Shown one piece after another: positions 36,384 through 49,500 of a stretch of DNA of 64,000 nt. The stretch is from Pyrrhoderma lamaoense (taxonomy: Eukaryota > Basidiomycota > Agaricomycetes > Hymenochaetales > Hymenochaetaceae). The stretch spans positions 992,001-1,056,000 of the forward strand of contig NBAZ01000011.1 in NCBI GenBank assembly GCA_002794735.1. The letters are read 5' to 3'. The position numbers and the translations under genes are program-made. Numbering within the stretch: the first letter of the stretch is position 1; the number at the start of each line of letters is the position of its first letter. Below the pieces are notes generated by a model. It ran no database searches. It was not told the DNA's origin and was given only the letters and a program-made list of their open reading frames with translations.

Positions 36384-38134
36384 ATGAGTAAGGAGAAGAT
36401 GACGATGGACAGCGACTCGCTTGAAAAGGGCTCCCCTAGACCAAGCATTGAAGTCAAGGAGGCTGGCCTTGAAGCCCAGGGTATTCATGTCCCGAGGACA
36501 GGTCCACTCGCCGCTCTCTGGCGTGCCGTCCTCTTCATCGACAAGTTCGGTGTTGAGGTTCGCGGTATAGAGCGTATCCGCCCCGAGGACCGCACAGCAA
36601 GGAGCAAAGCCGACTTGTTCGATGCAGCCACAATGTGGATAGCTGCAAATAGCACAATTTCAACTTACTCACTCGGAACACTCGGAATTTCCACTTTCGC
36701 GCTTGGACTCAAGGAAGCCTGTTTAACCATCTTGTTTTTCAATCTACTCTCGACTCTCCCCGTTGCTTATTTTGCTGTCTTTGGTCCTCGTCTGGGTCTC
36801 CGTCAGATGACAATTTCACGGTTCAGTTTTGGTTACTACTGTACGTCTTCCCGAGTCCCTATTGTGGCTTCTTTGATCCCTTCGTGCTAAATATAGCGCA
36901 TATAGTCGCATTTTTCCCAGTAATTTTAAATGTTATTGCGTGCCTTGGATGGTCCACTATTAACGCTATCGTCGGGGGTCAAACACTTCGTGCGGTCTCA
37001 ACAACACATCAAATCCCCGAAGCTGCGGCTATCGTAATCATTGCAATCATGACTGCTATAATATCTCTTTTTGGTTATCGCTATGTACATCTATACGAGC
37101 GCTATTCCTGGATACCCATCGTCATAATTTTCTTCATCTCTCTCGGTCTTTCGGCAAAGTATATGGTTTCCGCTCCTTTCGAGACTACTGGCTCGGTTGA
37201 GGCCGCATCCGTACTCTCTTTCGGTGCAGCCGTTGTCGGGTTTGGATTAGGTTGGGCGTCACTTGCTGCTGACTACACCGTAAACTTGCCAATGGACGTA
37301 AGCGGGAGTGCTGTTTTCTGGCTCACCTATGTCGGTCTCAACTTGCCCCTCGTTCTCATTGAATGCCTCGGAGCTGCTGCAGCTACAGTTTCGAGGGAAG
37401 ATTGGCAACAGGAGTATACGGATGGTGGTGTTGGTGGTCTTCTTGGTGCAACATTGAGCCCCGCAGGAGGATTCGGAAAGTTCCTCCTGGTTTTACTTGC
37501 GCTTAGTATTGTTGGAAATAACATCCCGAACATGTACTCCTTTGCACTTACATTCCAAGTACTTGGAAAACATGCTCAAGAAATCCCTCGTGTCTTCCTC
37601 GTTATCTTCGGAACCGTAATCTACATTGTCCTCGCAATAGTGGGTGCAGATCACTTCGAGTCATGGCTTGACACATTGCTCGTTTTGCTCAGTTACTGGT
37701 TGGCAATCTTCTCAATGATTCTTATCGAAGAGCACCTTATCTTCCGTAAGGGACTATGGAGAAATTATAATCCGGAAGACTATGCATCTCCAAAGAACCT
37801 CCCTCTTGGCGTCGCCGCGGCTGTTGCTGCAGGCTTTGGAGTTATGGGCGCTGTTCTTGGAATGGCAGCGGAATGGTATGTTGGTGTAATAGGATCAAAG
37901 AGTGAGTAATCCAAGATTTTACTTGAAGGAATAATCGAGATCATGACTAAATTTAAATCGTTTTTTGTGTTTCTTTTCTTAGTTGGTGACCCTGCTTATG
38001 GAGGTGACATTGGGTTCATCCTTTCGTGCGCATTTGCTGGAATAGTATATCCCATTGCTCGATATATCGAACGGCGTTTCGAAAGCCCTGAGCGCCTCAG
38101 GAAAGCGCCCCCAGGTTCTGTACTTGGATCATGA
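36384..38134 (+). CDS. Purine-cytosine permease, NCS1 family (Fcy2-like)
   Basis: A plasma-membrane proton symporter expected to import cytosine, purines or related nucleobases. It has 537 residues in three exons (36384-36840, 36897-37901, 37983-38134), all in phase. The N-terminus is hydrophilic; GVEVRGIERIRPEDR is the motif that precedes TM1 in Fcy2-type carriers. TM1 contains AANSTISTYSLGTLG, and later helices contain CLGWSTINAIVGGQTL, FGFGLGWASLAADYTVNLP (the substrate-site Asn/Asp region), LALSIVGNNIPNMYSFAL and WLAIFSMILIEEH. About twelve hydrophobic segments are present, matching the family. The C-terminal exon adds the last helix and a short basic tail. The gene is free of frame breaks. 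Exact substrate cannot be read from sequence. Confidence 0.92.
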
Positions 38135-38515
38135 TAGATAGAGACTTTGTTCTAAAGATATTAATTTATACTTCATTACGAGGAATGTAGAAGTAGAACA
38201 GTCCCAACCCCCTCCCTTTGCAAAGAACTAACAAGAACATTCATCTTAGATTTGGGTATTATTGATGACCGTTGTATGACTTACATGTACTGGTTTTCTT
38301 TTTTCTTTTCCGTATCTCCTGTCATTGTTTTAATGGAGTCAATCAGCGATTTATCTGTCGTTTCTTAGAGTGGACGACTACAGATGTGTGCAAACATGAA
38401 TCAAATGAGTGAATGAAACCGTGAGAAATTAGAAGGATGCTCTAAGAATACATTAATTATAGATTAATCCTCAATTCCCGAAGAATATGGAAATTGAGGT
38501 TTTATGTATGTAGAT
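38135..38515. other. Convergent intergenic region
   Basis: 381 bases between the 3' ends of the permease and the mitochondrial protein gene, AT-rich; no feature seen. Confidence 0.5.
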
Positions 38516-40213
38516 CTATGATCCAAATCCAAATGTCCGCCATAATCTAGACTTGAGGTCGTCTGCGACTGGTTGCTCTTTCATCTGCTTAGGTACCTTT
38601 TTTGCAACGCGTTTCCCTCGGACGTTGAGTCGCTCCGATCGCTTCGTGTTACTGTCAGGGGTTCTAGACTTGGCTTTGGCATGCTTTACGAACCTGATTT
38701 GGAGTCAACCTCGACGGTTTCCAACCTGAAGCAGATGTAAAAGAAGCCTCCTGCTCTAGCTCTTTTTCTTCTTCTTGCACCTGTTCCTTTTCAGGCAATT
38801 GCACGGACTGGTCGGTAGCTGCCTTTTCCTGTAACATCTCCTGAAGTTCTGTAGCACTTTCCGTCACTTGCTGAGCACTGTAGTTCATCCGTCTGAACAG
38901 TCGTTCTAATGTTGCCTTTTCTTTCGCGGACAAAGGTCCAGATGCTGCCCTCACAGATTCTATATGAGCAGCTGTGCCTGTGACTGGATTCTGAAATGAC
39001 TCTTTTAGGTGCTCGAGCACTTGAGAAGCATCCTGCGTCGTATCGTCTCTTGTTAGAGGACCGATATCCTCCTCTGGCTCTTCCCAATCCGAGACAACCT
39101 TTTTGCCATCGCGTACTTGAATACCTGAGGTAGGATCACCCTTTTCGTGTAATTGTAATCGAGCATTGTAGATACAACCACGCATAGCTTCTGTCGCGGG
39201 ATGCAGATCTGGGTTTTCAGTGGTCAGATTGCCATCTTCGGAAGGTTGACTGGAGAAATTGTGCGGATAGAAACCGCCCCACGCGACAAAGGAGCGTAAG
39301 AGACGAATCTGCTCTCTTTCTGGTTTTCTGAATTTTCTATTAAATCCGCGCTGTGTCACGAGAGCCTTACTTTTGTCTGCAGAAATGTGAGTCTATATTA
39401 GACATTGTTACGAGAAAAAAAAATGTAATCAATGCATCGTACCTAATATCAGGAAGTTTACGTCGATACTGGAAGGTATGCTTTGTGGAGCTGGAACATT
39501 CTTTGCAGCACCAAGGACGGACACAGAGGGTACTTCTGTAGTATCATCAACCTCTTTCGTAGATAAGTCTTCTAGTGTTTCTTCCACGGATGTTACAGCA
39601 GCGATAGTTTGGGCGTCATCATTTGCAGAAACTGGTTTTAGCAGTTCAGAAATGTCACTTAGACCAACACCGCCCTCAATTTCCTTCCCCTTATCAGTGA
39701 TAGTTACCCCCAGAGGGAGTTGTATGGAGATCTCCCTTGCACTGAGTTCTGACAGTTTTTGGACAGAATGAGGATCTGAGAAATTTACAAAAAGCGCAAG
39801 ATAGTCAGACGGACAGTCTCTGTCCTATATTTCCAACAAAGTTAATATAGGTAGCAGAAAATACTGATGGTAGTACTAACCTGCTGAAACCTGAAGTCAG
39901 TGATAGATCCAAATCGCTTTTCTACTCCCCGGAGTAAAGCGAACATCCCTTGAAGGTTGAGATTTGAAGAGGAGTAGAATGCTACACCATGTTTCACTTT
40001 CGTATTTGACGAGGTTGTTTGTTTTACAGAGCTTTCACTTGTTTTTTGAACCTCAGGTGTATCAAAGGCTTTAGTTGGTACAAAGTCTGGATCGGAATGG
40101 CTTAGTTCATTAGTAGTTGATAGAAAGCGCCTGTAAGCTAATGATACTCTTGTCTGTCGACCGATTGGAGGAGCAGAAAGAGTTGCAATCCGTCGCGGAC
40201 AGCGCGTGTACAT
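38516..40213 (-). CDS. Predicted mitochondrial protein of unknown function
   Basis: A protein of 507 residues from exons 40213-39881, 39824-39443, 39376-38726 and 38673-38516, all in phase. The ATG at 40213 gives MYTRCPRRIATLSAPPIGRQ, rich in Arg and Ser and without acidic residues, a good mitochondrial presequence ending near YRRFLS. Then comes a conserved-looking segment (HGVAFYSSSNLNLQGMFALL, VEKRFGSITDFRF, DYLALFVNFSDP) that could be an RRM-like fold by its alternation of strands and helices. After an acidic linker, FRKPEREQIRLLRSFVAWGG follows, then a Glu/Gln-rich predicted coiled coil and a basic tail (KRSERLNVRGKRVAKK). The last intron (38674-38725) uses an AAG acceptor; without it the frame stops early at 38664. 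I do not recognise a named family. A role in mitochondrial RNA or ribosome biology is only a guess. Confidence 0.7.
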
Positions 40214-40435
40214 TGCACACGACGCCAACGATGAGTACAAATAACGGTCATTTCAATTGGACACGGAAAATTCAGGCAGGAAAACATGAGATCACATGAT
40301 CGGCAGTAGATCAGCTCAAGTTCCGGTCCGAGACTGGGGATATATTACTACTAAGTCCTAAACTACTTAATTATATATAACGTGTTACCCCACATTATTC
40401 ACGAGCTCAAGGACAACTTCTTAACCTCCCGGACG
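40214..40435. promoter_or_regulatory. Shared divergent promoter of two mitochondrial-protein genes
   Basis: Only 222 bases separate the ATG of the unknown mitochondrial protein (minus) from the ATG of glutaryl-CoA dehydrogenase (plus). Both products have predicted mitochondrial presequences. A TATATATA-like stretch is present near 40373-40378. Co-regulation is inferred from spacing alone. Confidence 0.45.
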
Positions 40436-42009
40436 ATGTCGAAGAATATCTTGAAGTTTTCTGGCAAAGCTCTTTCTAGGGCCAGTGCTTCAAGGTGCCG
40501 ATATGCCTCTACTTTTACCAAGTTTAACTGGGAGGTATGAGGGATCATTAGAAAGAAGAAACCGTTCTTGACTTTTTAGTTCAGGACCCTCTGAAGCTTG
40601 AATCTCTGCTGACGGAGGAAGAGATTGCCGTTAGGTAATTACATCTACTATATGGTATAGCTCTATAAACTTAATCCTCCTACTAGAGATACAGCGAGAG
40701 CGTATTGTCAGGTTCTCTATATAATTAATTTATAGGTTCCTCATTGCTTAGATAGTTATCATATAGGAGAACCTACTTCCGAGGGTATTGGAAGCACAAA
40801 GAACGGAAAGTACGTGTAAAGGATTAAAAATACTCATACTATCTTTGCTAACTACTCTTGTAGAGTTTACTCCCGAAGTCATACCAGAAATGGGTAGTCT
40901 AGGTCTCTTGGGTCCAACAATTAAAGGTTATGGGTGCGCAGGAGTCTCAAGTGTAGCGTATGGTCTTGTAGCTCGTGAGGTAGAACGGTGAGTATAGTCA
41001 ACTTTTCCAACAAACTCACTTCTCAGACACAATTATAGTGTGGACTCAGGTTACCGTTCAACAATGTCGGTTCAGTCTTCATTAGTCATGCATCCTATAA
41101 ACGAGTTTGGGACAAAGGAGCAAAAGGAGAAATATTTACCCCGACTTGCTAAAGGAGAGATTATCGGCTGTTTTGTGAGCTTCTACTTTGAGAGTAGCAA
41201 GGTTTACATCTACTGAGAGTCAATCATATTTAGGGATTAACTGAGCCTAACCATGGTTCTGATCCCGCGGGATGGAAACAACTGCAGAGGAAGTTGATGG
41301 TGGGTTCATTATTAACGGATCTAAGACATGGATATCCAACGCTCCCGTTGCGGACTTATTTGTCATATGGGCGCGATGTAAATGGGACGGAAAGGTTCGA
41401 GGTTTCCTACTCGAGAAAGGTCTCAAAGGACTCTCTGCTCCAGCAATCAAGAACAAGTTAGCTCTCCGTGTTTCGTTGACAGGATCCATCTTCCTTGATA
41501 GTGTCCGTGTCTCTCACGATGCCATTCTTCCAGGAGGTGCAGGTCTCTCTGCACCGTTTTCATGCCTAAACAATGCTCGTTTCGGTATATCATGGGGTGT
41601 CATGGGTGCTTTGGAAGATTGTTTACACAGAGCTCGTGAGTATGCATTGGAAAGGAAGCAATTTAATAAATCACTCGCTAGTTTCCAACTTGTGCAACGT
41701 AAACTTGTAGATGCTCACTCAGCCGTTACTTTGGGGCTTCTGGCAAGTTTACAAGTCGGTAGACTGAAGGACGAAGGTCAGCTAGCTCCGGAGATGGTTA
41801 GTCTGGTTAAGCGAAATAACTGCGGAGAAGCCTTAAAACACGCTCGTGCTGTTCTCGACATCCTTGGAGGTAATGCTTGTGCAGATGAATATCACATCGG
41901 GAGACACGTCGCCAACTTACAAGTTACAAATACGTATGAGGGGACATACGACATCCATACTCTAATTTTGGGTAAAGCGATCACTGGCATTCAGGCATTC
42001 ACTGGTTAA
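40436..42009 (+). CDS. GCDH: Glutaryl-CoA dehydrogenase, mitochondrial
   Basis: FAD enzyme of the acyl-CoA dehydrogenase family that oxidises and decarboxylates glutaryl-CoA to crotonyl-CoA in lysine and tryptophan breakdown; about 417 residues. Exons: 40436-40534, 40585-40634, 40687-40711, 40767-40809, 40864-40987, 41039-41174 and 41234-42009. The first exon encodes a basic, Ser-rich mitochondrial presequence ending [10 protein letters not shown]. Family motifs are [61 protein letters not shown] and the C-terminal [11 protein letters not shown] that carries the catalytic Glu. In the last exon one G appears lost in the GGG at 41269-41271, between DPAG and [11 protein letters not shown], exactly where the family is most conserved; it is probably an assembly indel. 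It shares a short divergent promoter with the gene at 38516-40213. Confidence 0.9.
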
Positions 42010-42186
42010 AGACAAACTGGCACTCTCACTTATATCTATTACCGGGATAGTAACCATTAAGCCAGTCAACTTGTCATGTGCACGTATAAAATAGGAATAC
42101 AAGCAAAATGGAAAATGTCTGTTTTTTATATAGTTTCGTACTTCGCATGCACATAGAGAGATCCATGTGATGTCTATCTACTACGA

Positions 42187-45156
42187 TTATTGTCGAGTTA
42201 AAGTCACAGTCGCCTTCCCAGAAGTGAAAGGTATAGTCCAAGCACCTGCATCAATGCTAAGATCGCCTGATGGCGACATGGCAACTGCATTAGATGTCGT
42301 CGGTGTTGCCAACAGACGCGCACGAGGAGCAGGAGCGGCACCTGCTATTCCGCTTGGACTAGGTAAAATGGTGAAACTTATAGAGTTTTGATTAGAATCA
42401 AAAGTGAATGCATCGAACGCCCCCGAATCCAACGTGAATAGAGTGCCTAACTGGGCAATAAATACGCGTCTTCTCGCTGAGTCTCGGACATCAACTTCAA
42501 CCCGTCCGCCATCTTTGGAGTTGACAATTCCACCAAAGGCTTGCCAACCGAAAGAGGGATGTTGCACGAGATACGTACCCGAATTGAGAGCGTGGCCAAC
42601 AAAGTTCGGACCGTAATCACCTGAGTAGGCGTCCCACATGAGAGTATCTGGGAAAGAGTGAAAGGAAGCAGATGCGAATCCACCCTCATCAATATTTGTC
42701 AAAGGACCAGATAAGCCTCCATATGCGACACGCAGTAGGTATAAGTCGTCTGGATCAGACTCGTATTGCGACATTAATGGAAGTGCATTGAGTCCACTAC
42801 CATAGTGATGTATCTGTCGCTCAATGCGTTGGAGTTTGCCGCCATATATATTGTCCCTGTTCCAGTTTTAGTAACTTAAGGAATCGAATCCTATATCAAT
42901 GAGAGGCTTACCAATATCGTCGGCATTCCCGTTGTAACCCCAGTGAGGGATTGTAGGCTGGTATGCAATGATTGAGTTTATTGTATTTGTCGCCGTGACT
43001 GTATCATTAAAGTACTTGCTCCAAATATACACTCCTTCCTGGCCAGTAGAATCCCAAGCCATTTCAGAACCAAATCTGAGATTCACGGATGAATGTCATG
43101 ATTATTAGACCTGTAGATATACCAAACTCACGGGTATCGTTCTGATGCCCACACTCTCTGTCTAGTTTGCATTCTTGCCTCCATGGCAGTAGCATTCGCT
43201 GAAAGCCCTTCTCGTTTCAAGTCATTAAGCAGATAGAATAAAACAGTCTCATCCATAAGTCCATCGTCAGCATACCCCACCTGCCCATTAGTCATGGCCA
43301 TAACAGTCTGGAAGGCCTGATTGATAAACCAGCTCCACGATTGAGCTGTTGGAGTAGTTTGAGCGTAGTTACGAGCAACACGATACATAGCCCAATATGC
43401 AGCTGTTACATGCACATAATCATATGCTCGGTCGGTCGCATATGATGCTGCTTGATTCCAGGACCACCAGTTCCCCCAGTCTATAGATGATGGGTACACG
43501 TAGTTTGGGACCAGATCAGGTTCATAGAAGTAAACAGACTGGGCTCTTTCAGTACAAAGATCTACATCAGTGCATAGTAGAAACATATACCTTTTTGACA
43601 CTATACACCCGCTCCAGCAGCATTTTGAACTGAGCCCCAGAGAGTACTATCCACAAACTCTTCCATCTTACCAACCTCTACTGTATTAGGCTGTACGTAC
43701 TGCTTCATTGTGGCGGCGAGCCAAGAGCCAGCACCAGCTTCGTCACTCAGTCCAGGAATCCATGCGCGAGGATCATCCCTCACAGGTGCATTAACTTGTC
43801 TATCATAACTAATCACAGATGGAGAACGTTTGAACGGGTCACTTTGGTTGTTGAACCATTGTTCGTAGTGAGAAAGTCCCCTAGATCGCTGATAACTTGA
43901 ACAGCGTCTTTGGTGACATAATAATGGACCGTCTGCTTAGAGTTGTCCTCATATGTGATCGTGAGACGAGACCGACCCCAGGTATGAGGCTCGATATCAT
44001 ATCCAACCCAGCTTGAATTGAGTGCGTCCGTATTCTTTGTCCAGGATAGCGCTCCGGAAGGAGCTACCGAGATAGATCTGATAGTAGAGCCGTAACTGAG
44101 AAAGAGTTTTCCCCGCTGGTCACTAGGAAGTACATAGCCAGGTATGCCAACAGCTACCGGGCGCCCGAGATCTAACAGCTTGTCATCTATAGATCGGATA
44201 GATGGAGCGACATCAAATTGAAGACCATAAGTGCGAGTTTGATTTGGTTGCAGGGTGATAGAAGTAGGACTGTTCCAGGGTTCAACAGCACTCCACTCAT
44301 TTTCTGCGTAGGCTAGTGTGTGAAATTGCCACTCATACAGACCTTCGAATGTCTGTGATTGATAGAATGGATCTGCCGACGTGCTTTCTTGAAGAAATCT
44401 CCACCCTTCGAAGGGTGAACTACTGACGGGAGTGATTATCAGGGGAGGTAGGGTCCCCAGAAGAGGCGTTACCTGTACATATCCGGCATCTAGTCCAATG
44501 TAAGGGTCAAAAAGACTGCAGTTCGCGTTCGTATCTGCCGCTGTTCTGTCCGTAAAGATCTAGACATGGAGTAAGTATTGTATTTCTTTGAAAAATACGG
44601 AGAAGAATAAACTCGCGTTATTGAATTCAAGAGGAGCTCCCAGGGATCCAATTTCGACCGCACTATCCTGGTTGTTTGTCACATCAAAGAGCAATTGCAA
44701 GCGTCCTTCATTTACCACCCATCTTCGTGTGATGTTAATCAAAGAGTTTGATGGCAACGTTGGAGATAGGCTCGCTGCTGCGAGAGTGTTGCCAGATGCC
44801 GTTAAGGCTTCTACTTTCTTCCTTGCTTGAGCAGAATCACCGCTGGTCCATGCAGAAGTCCCAACTATCCTTGCACGAAAAGTCACATCACCGAGATGAT
44901 ACTGCCCATCAGAGTCCCGTTTGTTCATGACGTCATAGGGAATAAAGTCAAAGATTCCTTGCGTGCCTGTACTTGGGCGTATCGAGTAGACTGTTTGGGA
45001 ATCATTCACTATACTGAAAGAAAAGGATGGCGTTTCAAACGTGGAGATTCCATCAGAAAGTCCGAGTGTATGACTAGCAGACAGAACACCCTGGATGCTA
45101 TACAGGCTGAGGAGAACGACGCAAACCAAAGAGTAGGCCATCCCAGAGAACTGCAT
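42187..45156 (-). CDS. Secreted glutaminase, GtaA type (DUF4965/DUF1793 architecture)
   Basis: Extracellular enzyme of the fungal glutaminase A family, expected to release ammonia from glutamine; about 910 residues. Exons in transcript order: 45156-44617, 44559-43607, 43538-43132, 43075-42912 and 42856-42187. A signal peptide (SLVCVVLLSLYSIQGVLSA) leads into the N-terminal beta domain. Family landmarks are LFDPYIGLDAGYVQVTPLLG, VISYDRQVNAPVRDDPRAW, GLSDEAGAGSWLAATMKQY, YPSSIDWGNWWSW, YATDRAYDYVHVTAAYW, MAWDSTGQEGVYIWSKYF, SDPDDLYLLRVAYGGLSGPL and WDAYSGDYGPNF. The first intron uses a GC donor (GCGAGT); the usual LEFNNIFT junction supports it. Two single-base losses break the frame near 43870 (before HYEQWF) and near 42922 (between GNA and RRYW); correcting both restores all junction phases. 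The gene is convergent with GCDH. Confidence 0.88.
44560..44616 (-). other. Candidate GC-AG intron in the glutaminase gene
   Basis: The donor reads GCGAGT rather than GT and the acceptor is TCTAG. Removing 57 bases joins LEFNN to IFTDRT in phase; the nearest GT donor (one codon plus one base later) would break the frame. Confidence 0.6.
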
Positions 45157-46536
45157 CCGATCAAAGCCAATTCCACCGGAGAGCGCGTACTATCCAAATG
45201 CCATTTTATACAAGTACATGATGATATCTTTACGGCCCGCCTAATGGTATTCGAGGAAGGTCAGTTGATAAATGATCTATGCTGGCATAATTCGTTCATT
45301 GAGTATAGCACAAGGACCTGGTGGAACTCGGATTTTTAGAAGCACTTCAAACAGCTCGAGCCGCATGCTTACATCCGACACGCGGATTTAGTTACTTACG
45401 GCGTAACAAATAGTAACAAATTGTTAGCACTTGTCAATATCAATATAATAATGACAATTGTAAATTATTTCCTAATTCATAGCTAAAAATAGTACTTCAT
45501 CTCGGAGACGACGGGTCGATATTAGCCACATTTATTTCTTTGTGGTGTAACTATATATCTATCTTCAAAGGAAAACATAATTGGAGCTTGGTAGGATCGA
45601 AACAACATTCTTATCAGAGTATATATCTGTAACTCGCTTGATACTTGTTTCCAGAATAATGAACTAAGAAATAAAGTGTTTTATGCAAAGCTAGCTAAAG
45701 CTAAGCCCAAAATTGTGCTTTACGTAAGCTTACATGCACATGTATTGATATTGATGGAAAAAAAACTTGATGTCAAGATCACATTCCTAAAGGAAGTTAG
45801 ATCGTTGATCACTATGTGAATTATATTTGGGTATTTTTCTAAACTCGAGCATGAAAAAAATCGTGAGGAAGTCGTACAAAAGTTTGGAATTTTGACAATC
45901 AAAAAATAGATTCGGGGATTGCCTAGCTCGTGAGAAAGCCATAGAAAACGACGATAGTGACGCGGTTTGATTGAGCTTGGAACTCAAACCTCTTTAGGTT
46001 TGTTGAACAAGATATCTATGCTCAGCATCAAAAGGCAACTTCAAAATCATGATGATCCTGGACATCTTTGGATCTTATACATTTTCATCTTATCGGTCTC
46101 TATACAGCTAGCTCGTTGTATCCTCTAATCCTCAAAACCAAACTTCCGGAGTCTACTTTGCATGTTAACTTAAAACTATTACAGTTACTATATGAAATAT
46201 ATGATACGAAACGGGCAGTCTCCCGACTCTGATGAAACTTCTTTGTGATACATGGCTCTGAGCTGGGATACGGATAATAGTATGCCAGACTAAGAGACGG
46301 AATGGCGGCGAAACCTAATCTTAGTTTTTTGTTATTTTCTTCACACGGTGTCTACGCCTTAGGCACAACATTGAACATACTACTCAGTTGTGCTTATAGA
46401 TTTATCCATATCCTGACTGAACTGGTATTTTAGATGAAGCTACCCTTTATATCTGCCCCTGATTATGTTTGATAGGGCCGAATAAAAAAATATAAAACCA
46501 GATAACGTACACCAGAATGGTCCATACAAGTTTCCG
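45157..46536. other. Divergent intergenic region
   Basis: Lies between the minus-strand glutaminase and the plus-strand adenylate-forming reductase. AT-rich with no coding frame. A TATAAAA-like stretch at about 46489-46495 lies 45 bases before the ATG at 46537 and may be its TATA box. Confidence 0.5.
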
Positions 46537-49500
46537 ATGCCCCAAGTCAATCCAAACTCGACTTTTATTTGCCCTCCATGTTTTGAAGATTTGAGCCTCC
46601 CTGCCCTATATGATTGGCATGGCCTTCATTCTCGTAACCATCCATTTTGTGTTTTCGAGGGTGACAATGATCATCTGCGAGTTATACCTTGGGAGAAGCC
46701 ATCCAAAGAGTTCATCGAGCAATAAACTTCGTAAAGAAGGTTATCAATAGTTCACCTCTTGCAGGAGATGTTAAGCCCGTTATAGCTATCATCTCACTAT
46801 CTGGTATATTGTTCCCTGCTCTTCAATGAAGAATTGAGGTCGCTAATAAATTGAATTGTTAGATACCACAACTTATTTGTCACTCCTTATTGGAGTACTG
46901 CGAGCTGGGTATATCGCATTTCCCATCTCATACAGAAATAGTCATGCTGCGGTAACCAGGTTGCTTTCTCAATCTGGGGAAACACATATATTCTTTTCCC
47001 CTGAAGAAAAGGTCTCTGCTATAGTGACTGCTGCACTTGTAGATCTTCCGAAAGACAGTCCTATTATAACATATGAAGTTCCGACCTTCGCAGACCTCTT
47101 CCCGATCAACGGAACGGATCAATTTTTCACGCCGGAGCCATTGTCTTCCATTGACGTTAATGCAACTGCTGTTATATACCACACATCAGGTATATATACG
47201 TGCTTGTGGATGATTTGATTATCACGCATTACTATTTTCAGGATCAACGTCATTTCCGAAGCCTATTAATATCTCCCACAAGGCTCTAGTACAAACTGTC
47301 ATCCTACCACGTGAGGATTATTTCTATGTGATATCTTGTTTAGACTAAATAGGTGTCTAGAGTATGGCTCTAAGGACTTCATAGGTTGTATTGTTGCATG
47401 TCATGGTCTTCCGCTGTTTCATGCAATGGGTTTGTTTGTTATGTCTATTATTGTGAGCAGATACAAGGAGATTTGTTTCTTGTTTCTGATCTCATTGCGA
47501 CGTATATAGGTTTCGACTGGATATACAGTCAGTATCTTTAAACCTCAACAACACCATATTATTCCTAACCCGGTCAACACCCTCGAAGGAGCAATAGCTA
47601 CTAGATCTGAATATATCATCACCACGCCATCATTCGTTGAGGTATGCATTGCCTGTGCCAGGTACTCATTTCAATCTCATTTTCCTATTAAAGTCCTGGT
47701 CGAGAAACACAGAGGATATCGAGAAGCTCGCTAAAATCAGTGGTGTAGTAAGTTCACCAATATCAGATACACCCCGTAAAGCTAACGCCTTGATCGATAC
47801 GAGATTTTCGGAGGTGGCCCTCTCTCAAAGAAAATAGGCGATTCTCTCACTTCGAGAGGTATAAATTTATGTACCGCCTACGGGCTGTGAGTAAACTATG
47901 ATCGAACTATGTCTATATTTCTCACATTGTTATTCTTTAGCACTCAGACACTACTAATTTCCAAGTTCTTATCAGGTGGATTTTGTAATTAACTATATCA
48001 GAATGAATACTAAGGTTTTTTCCAGAGCCATTAAAAGAGAACTGGGAGTACTTTGAACTCACGCTAGGCTGGGAGATCCAATTTCTAGACCAGGGTAATG
48101 ATGAGTATGAACTAGTTCTTCTTGTATGTATCAGTCTTTTCGAGATTGATCCATCTTGTGACTTATCTTCATCTAGGCGTCAGGTGGCTATAGACCGAGC
48201 GTTATCAACACCTCGATCAACGGACGAGACGGCTTTGCTACTGGTGACCTCCTTGTCTCACATCCAACAAAGCCAGGACTATGGAAGATTATAGGACGTA
48301 CTGATGACCAAATCATACATTCCACGGGGAGAAGACCAATCCCGGCCCCTTAGGTATATCAGATTGACGATTGACAAGATATATGGAAAGTTGCTCATGG
48401 AACTTGTAGAAGCACTGCTTAAGCAAGACCCTCATGTAGATGATGCTCTCATGTTCGGCCGTGGACGCTTCCAATGTGGCATTCTAATAATGCCAAATAC
48501 ATACTCTCCTATCGATGTATCCAATAAGCAAGACGTGTCAAATTTCGGATCACTCATATGGTACGCTAATGAGTTTAAATATTACATATTCCACAAGCTC
48601 ACATTGCTTGTCGGAAAGGCAAACAATATGTAAAATGAATGAATTTGCTCCGTCACACTCCCGTTTATTCAAAGAAGTATGTATCATCCTGAATGAGACA
48701 GATAGCTTATTTATTTTTGTATTCCATTTTAGATGATCATTGTGGCATCCCCAACTAAGCCTTTCTTATACACTGCAAAAGGGACAATCAGGCGTCAAGC
48801 GACTCTGGATTCTTACAAACCAGAGATAGATGCTTTATACGCAGATATCGAGGGGAATCTCCAGATAATATTATTCTTCCTAAGCATTGTCGTCTAAGGA
48901 TATGAAACAAATGGTAACGCGCATTGTGGAAGGCGTCTTGAAGCCATCAAGGCTGATTGAAGATAATGCTGACCTTTTCGAACTTGCTTGGATAGGTATG
49001 TTATAATATATCACGAAAAAATACAAGACAATGACTTCTGGTAACTTCAGTCTTCAAGCTACGTGGATACGAGATTCTATTCTTGCCGTTATTCGAGATA
49101 CTTCTGTAGCTTTGGCGCGGTCATTATCCCCAAATTTCATATATGAGAACCCTACACTTTCAAAAACGACGGCATATTTGTCGTCAGTACAGGATGATTC
49201 CCCGCACACGAATAGAACGTATAACGAAGTTAGAAGGCACGAATTGTATATGTTAGTGGAGAAGTACACCAAAGATATATCTTCCTCAGGGCTCCTTAAG
49301 CCGATAGCGTATCCAGATAGTGGACTTGTCATACTTCTTACGGGTGGTACGGGTCCTTAGGCTCAAACATCCTGGGGCATCTGGTAACACTTCCTAAAAT
49401 ATCTCGCATATACTCGATGTCAAGGATTTCTGCTGAAGGGTGTCACGCAAATCAGAAACATATCCATGCATTTAAAAGAGAATCTCTGGACCTGAGTTTA

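Noticed and set aside
38664..38725. Stop codon at 38664 as the true end of the mitochondrial protein
   Set aside because: A 52-nt intron with an AAG acceptor restores a long open frame with a basic tail ending at 38516; the continuation looks coding.
47887..47975. Frame break in the adenylate-forming reductase after the TAYG motif
   Set aside because: The 35-nt exon read as TQTLLISKFLS joins both neighbours in phase, so no shift is needed there.
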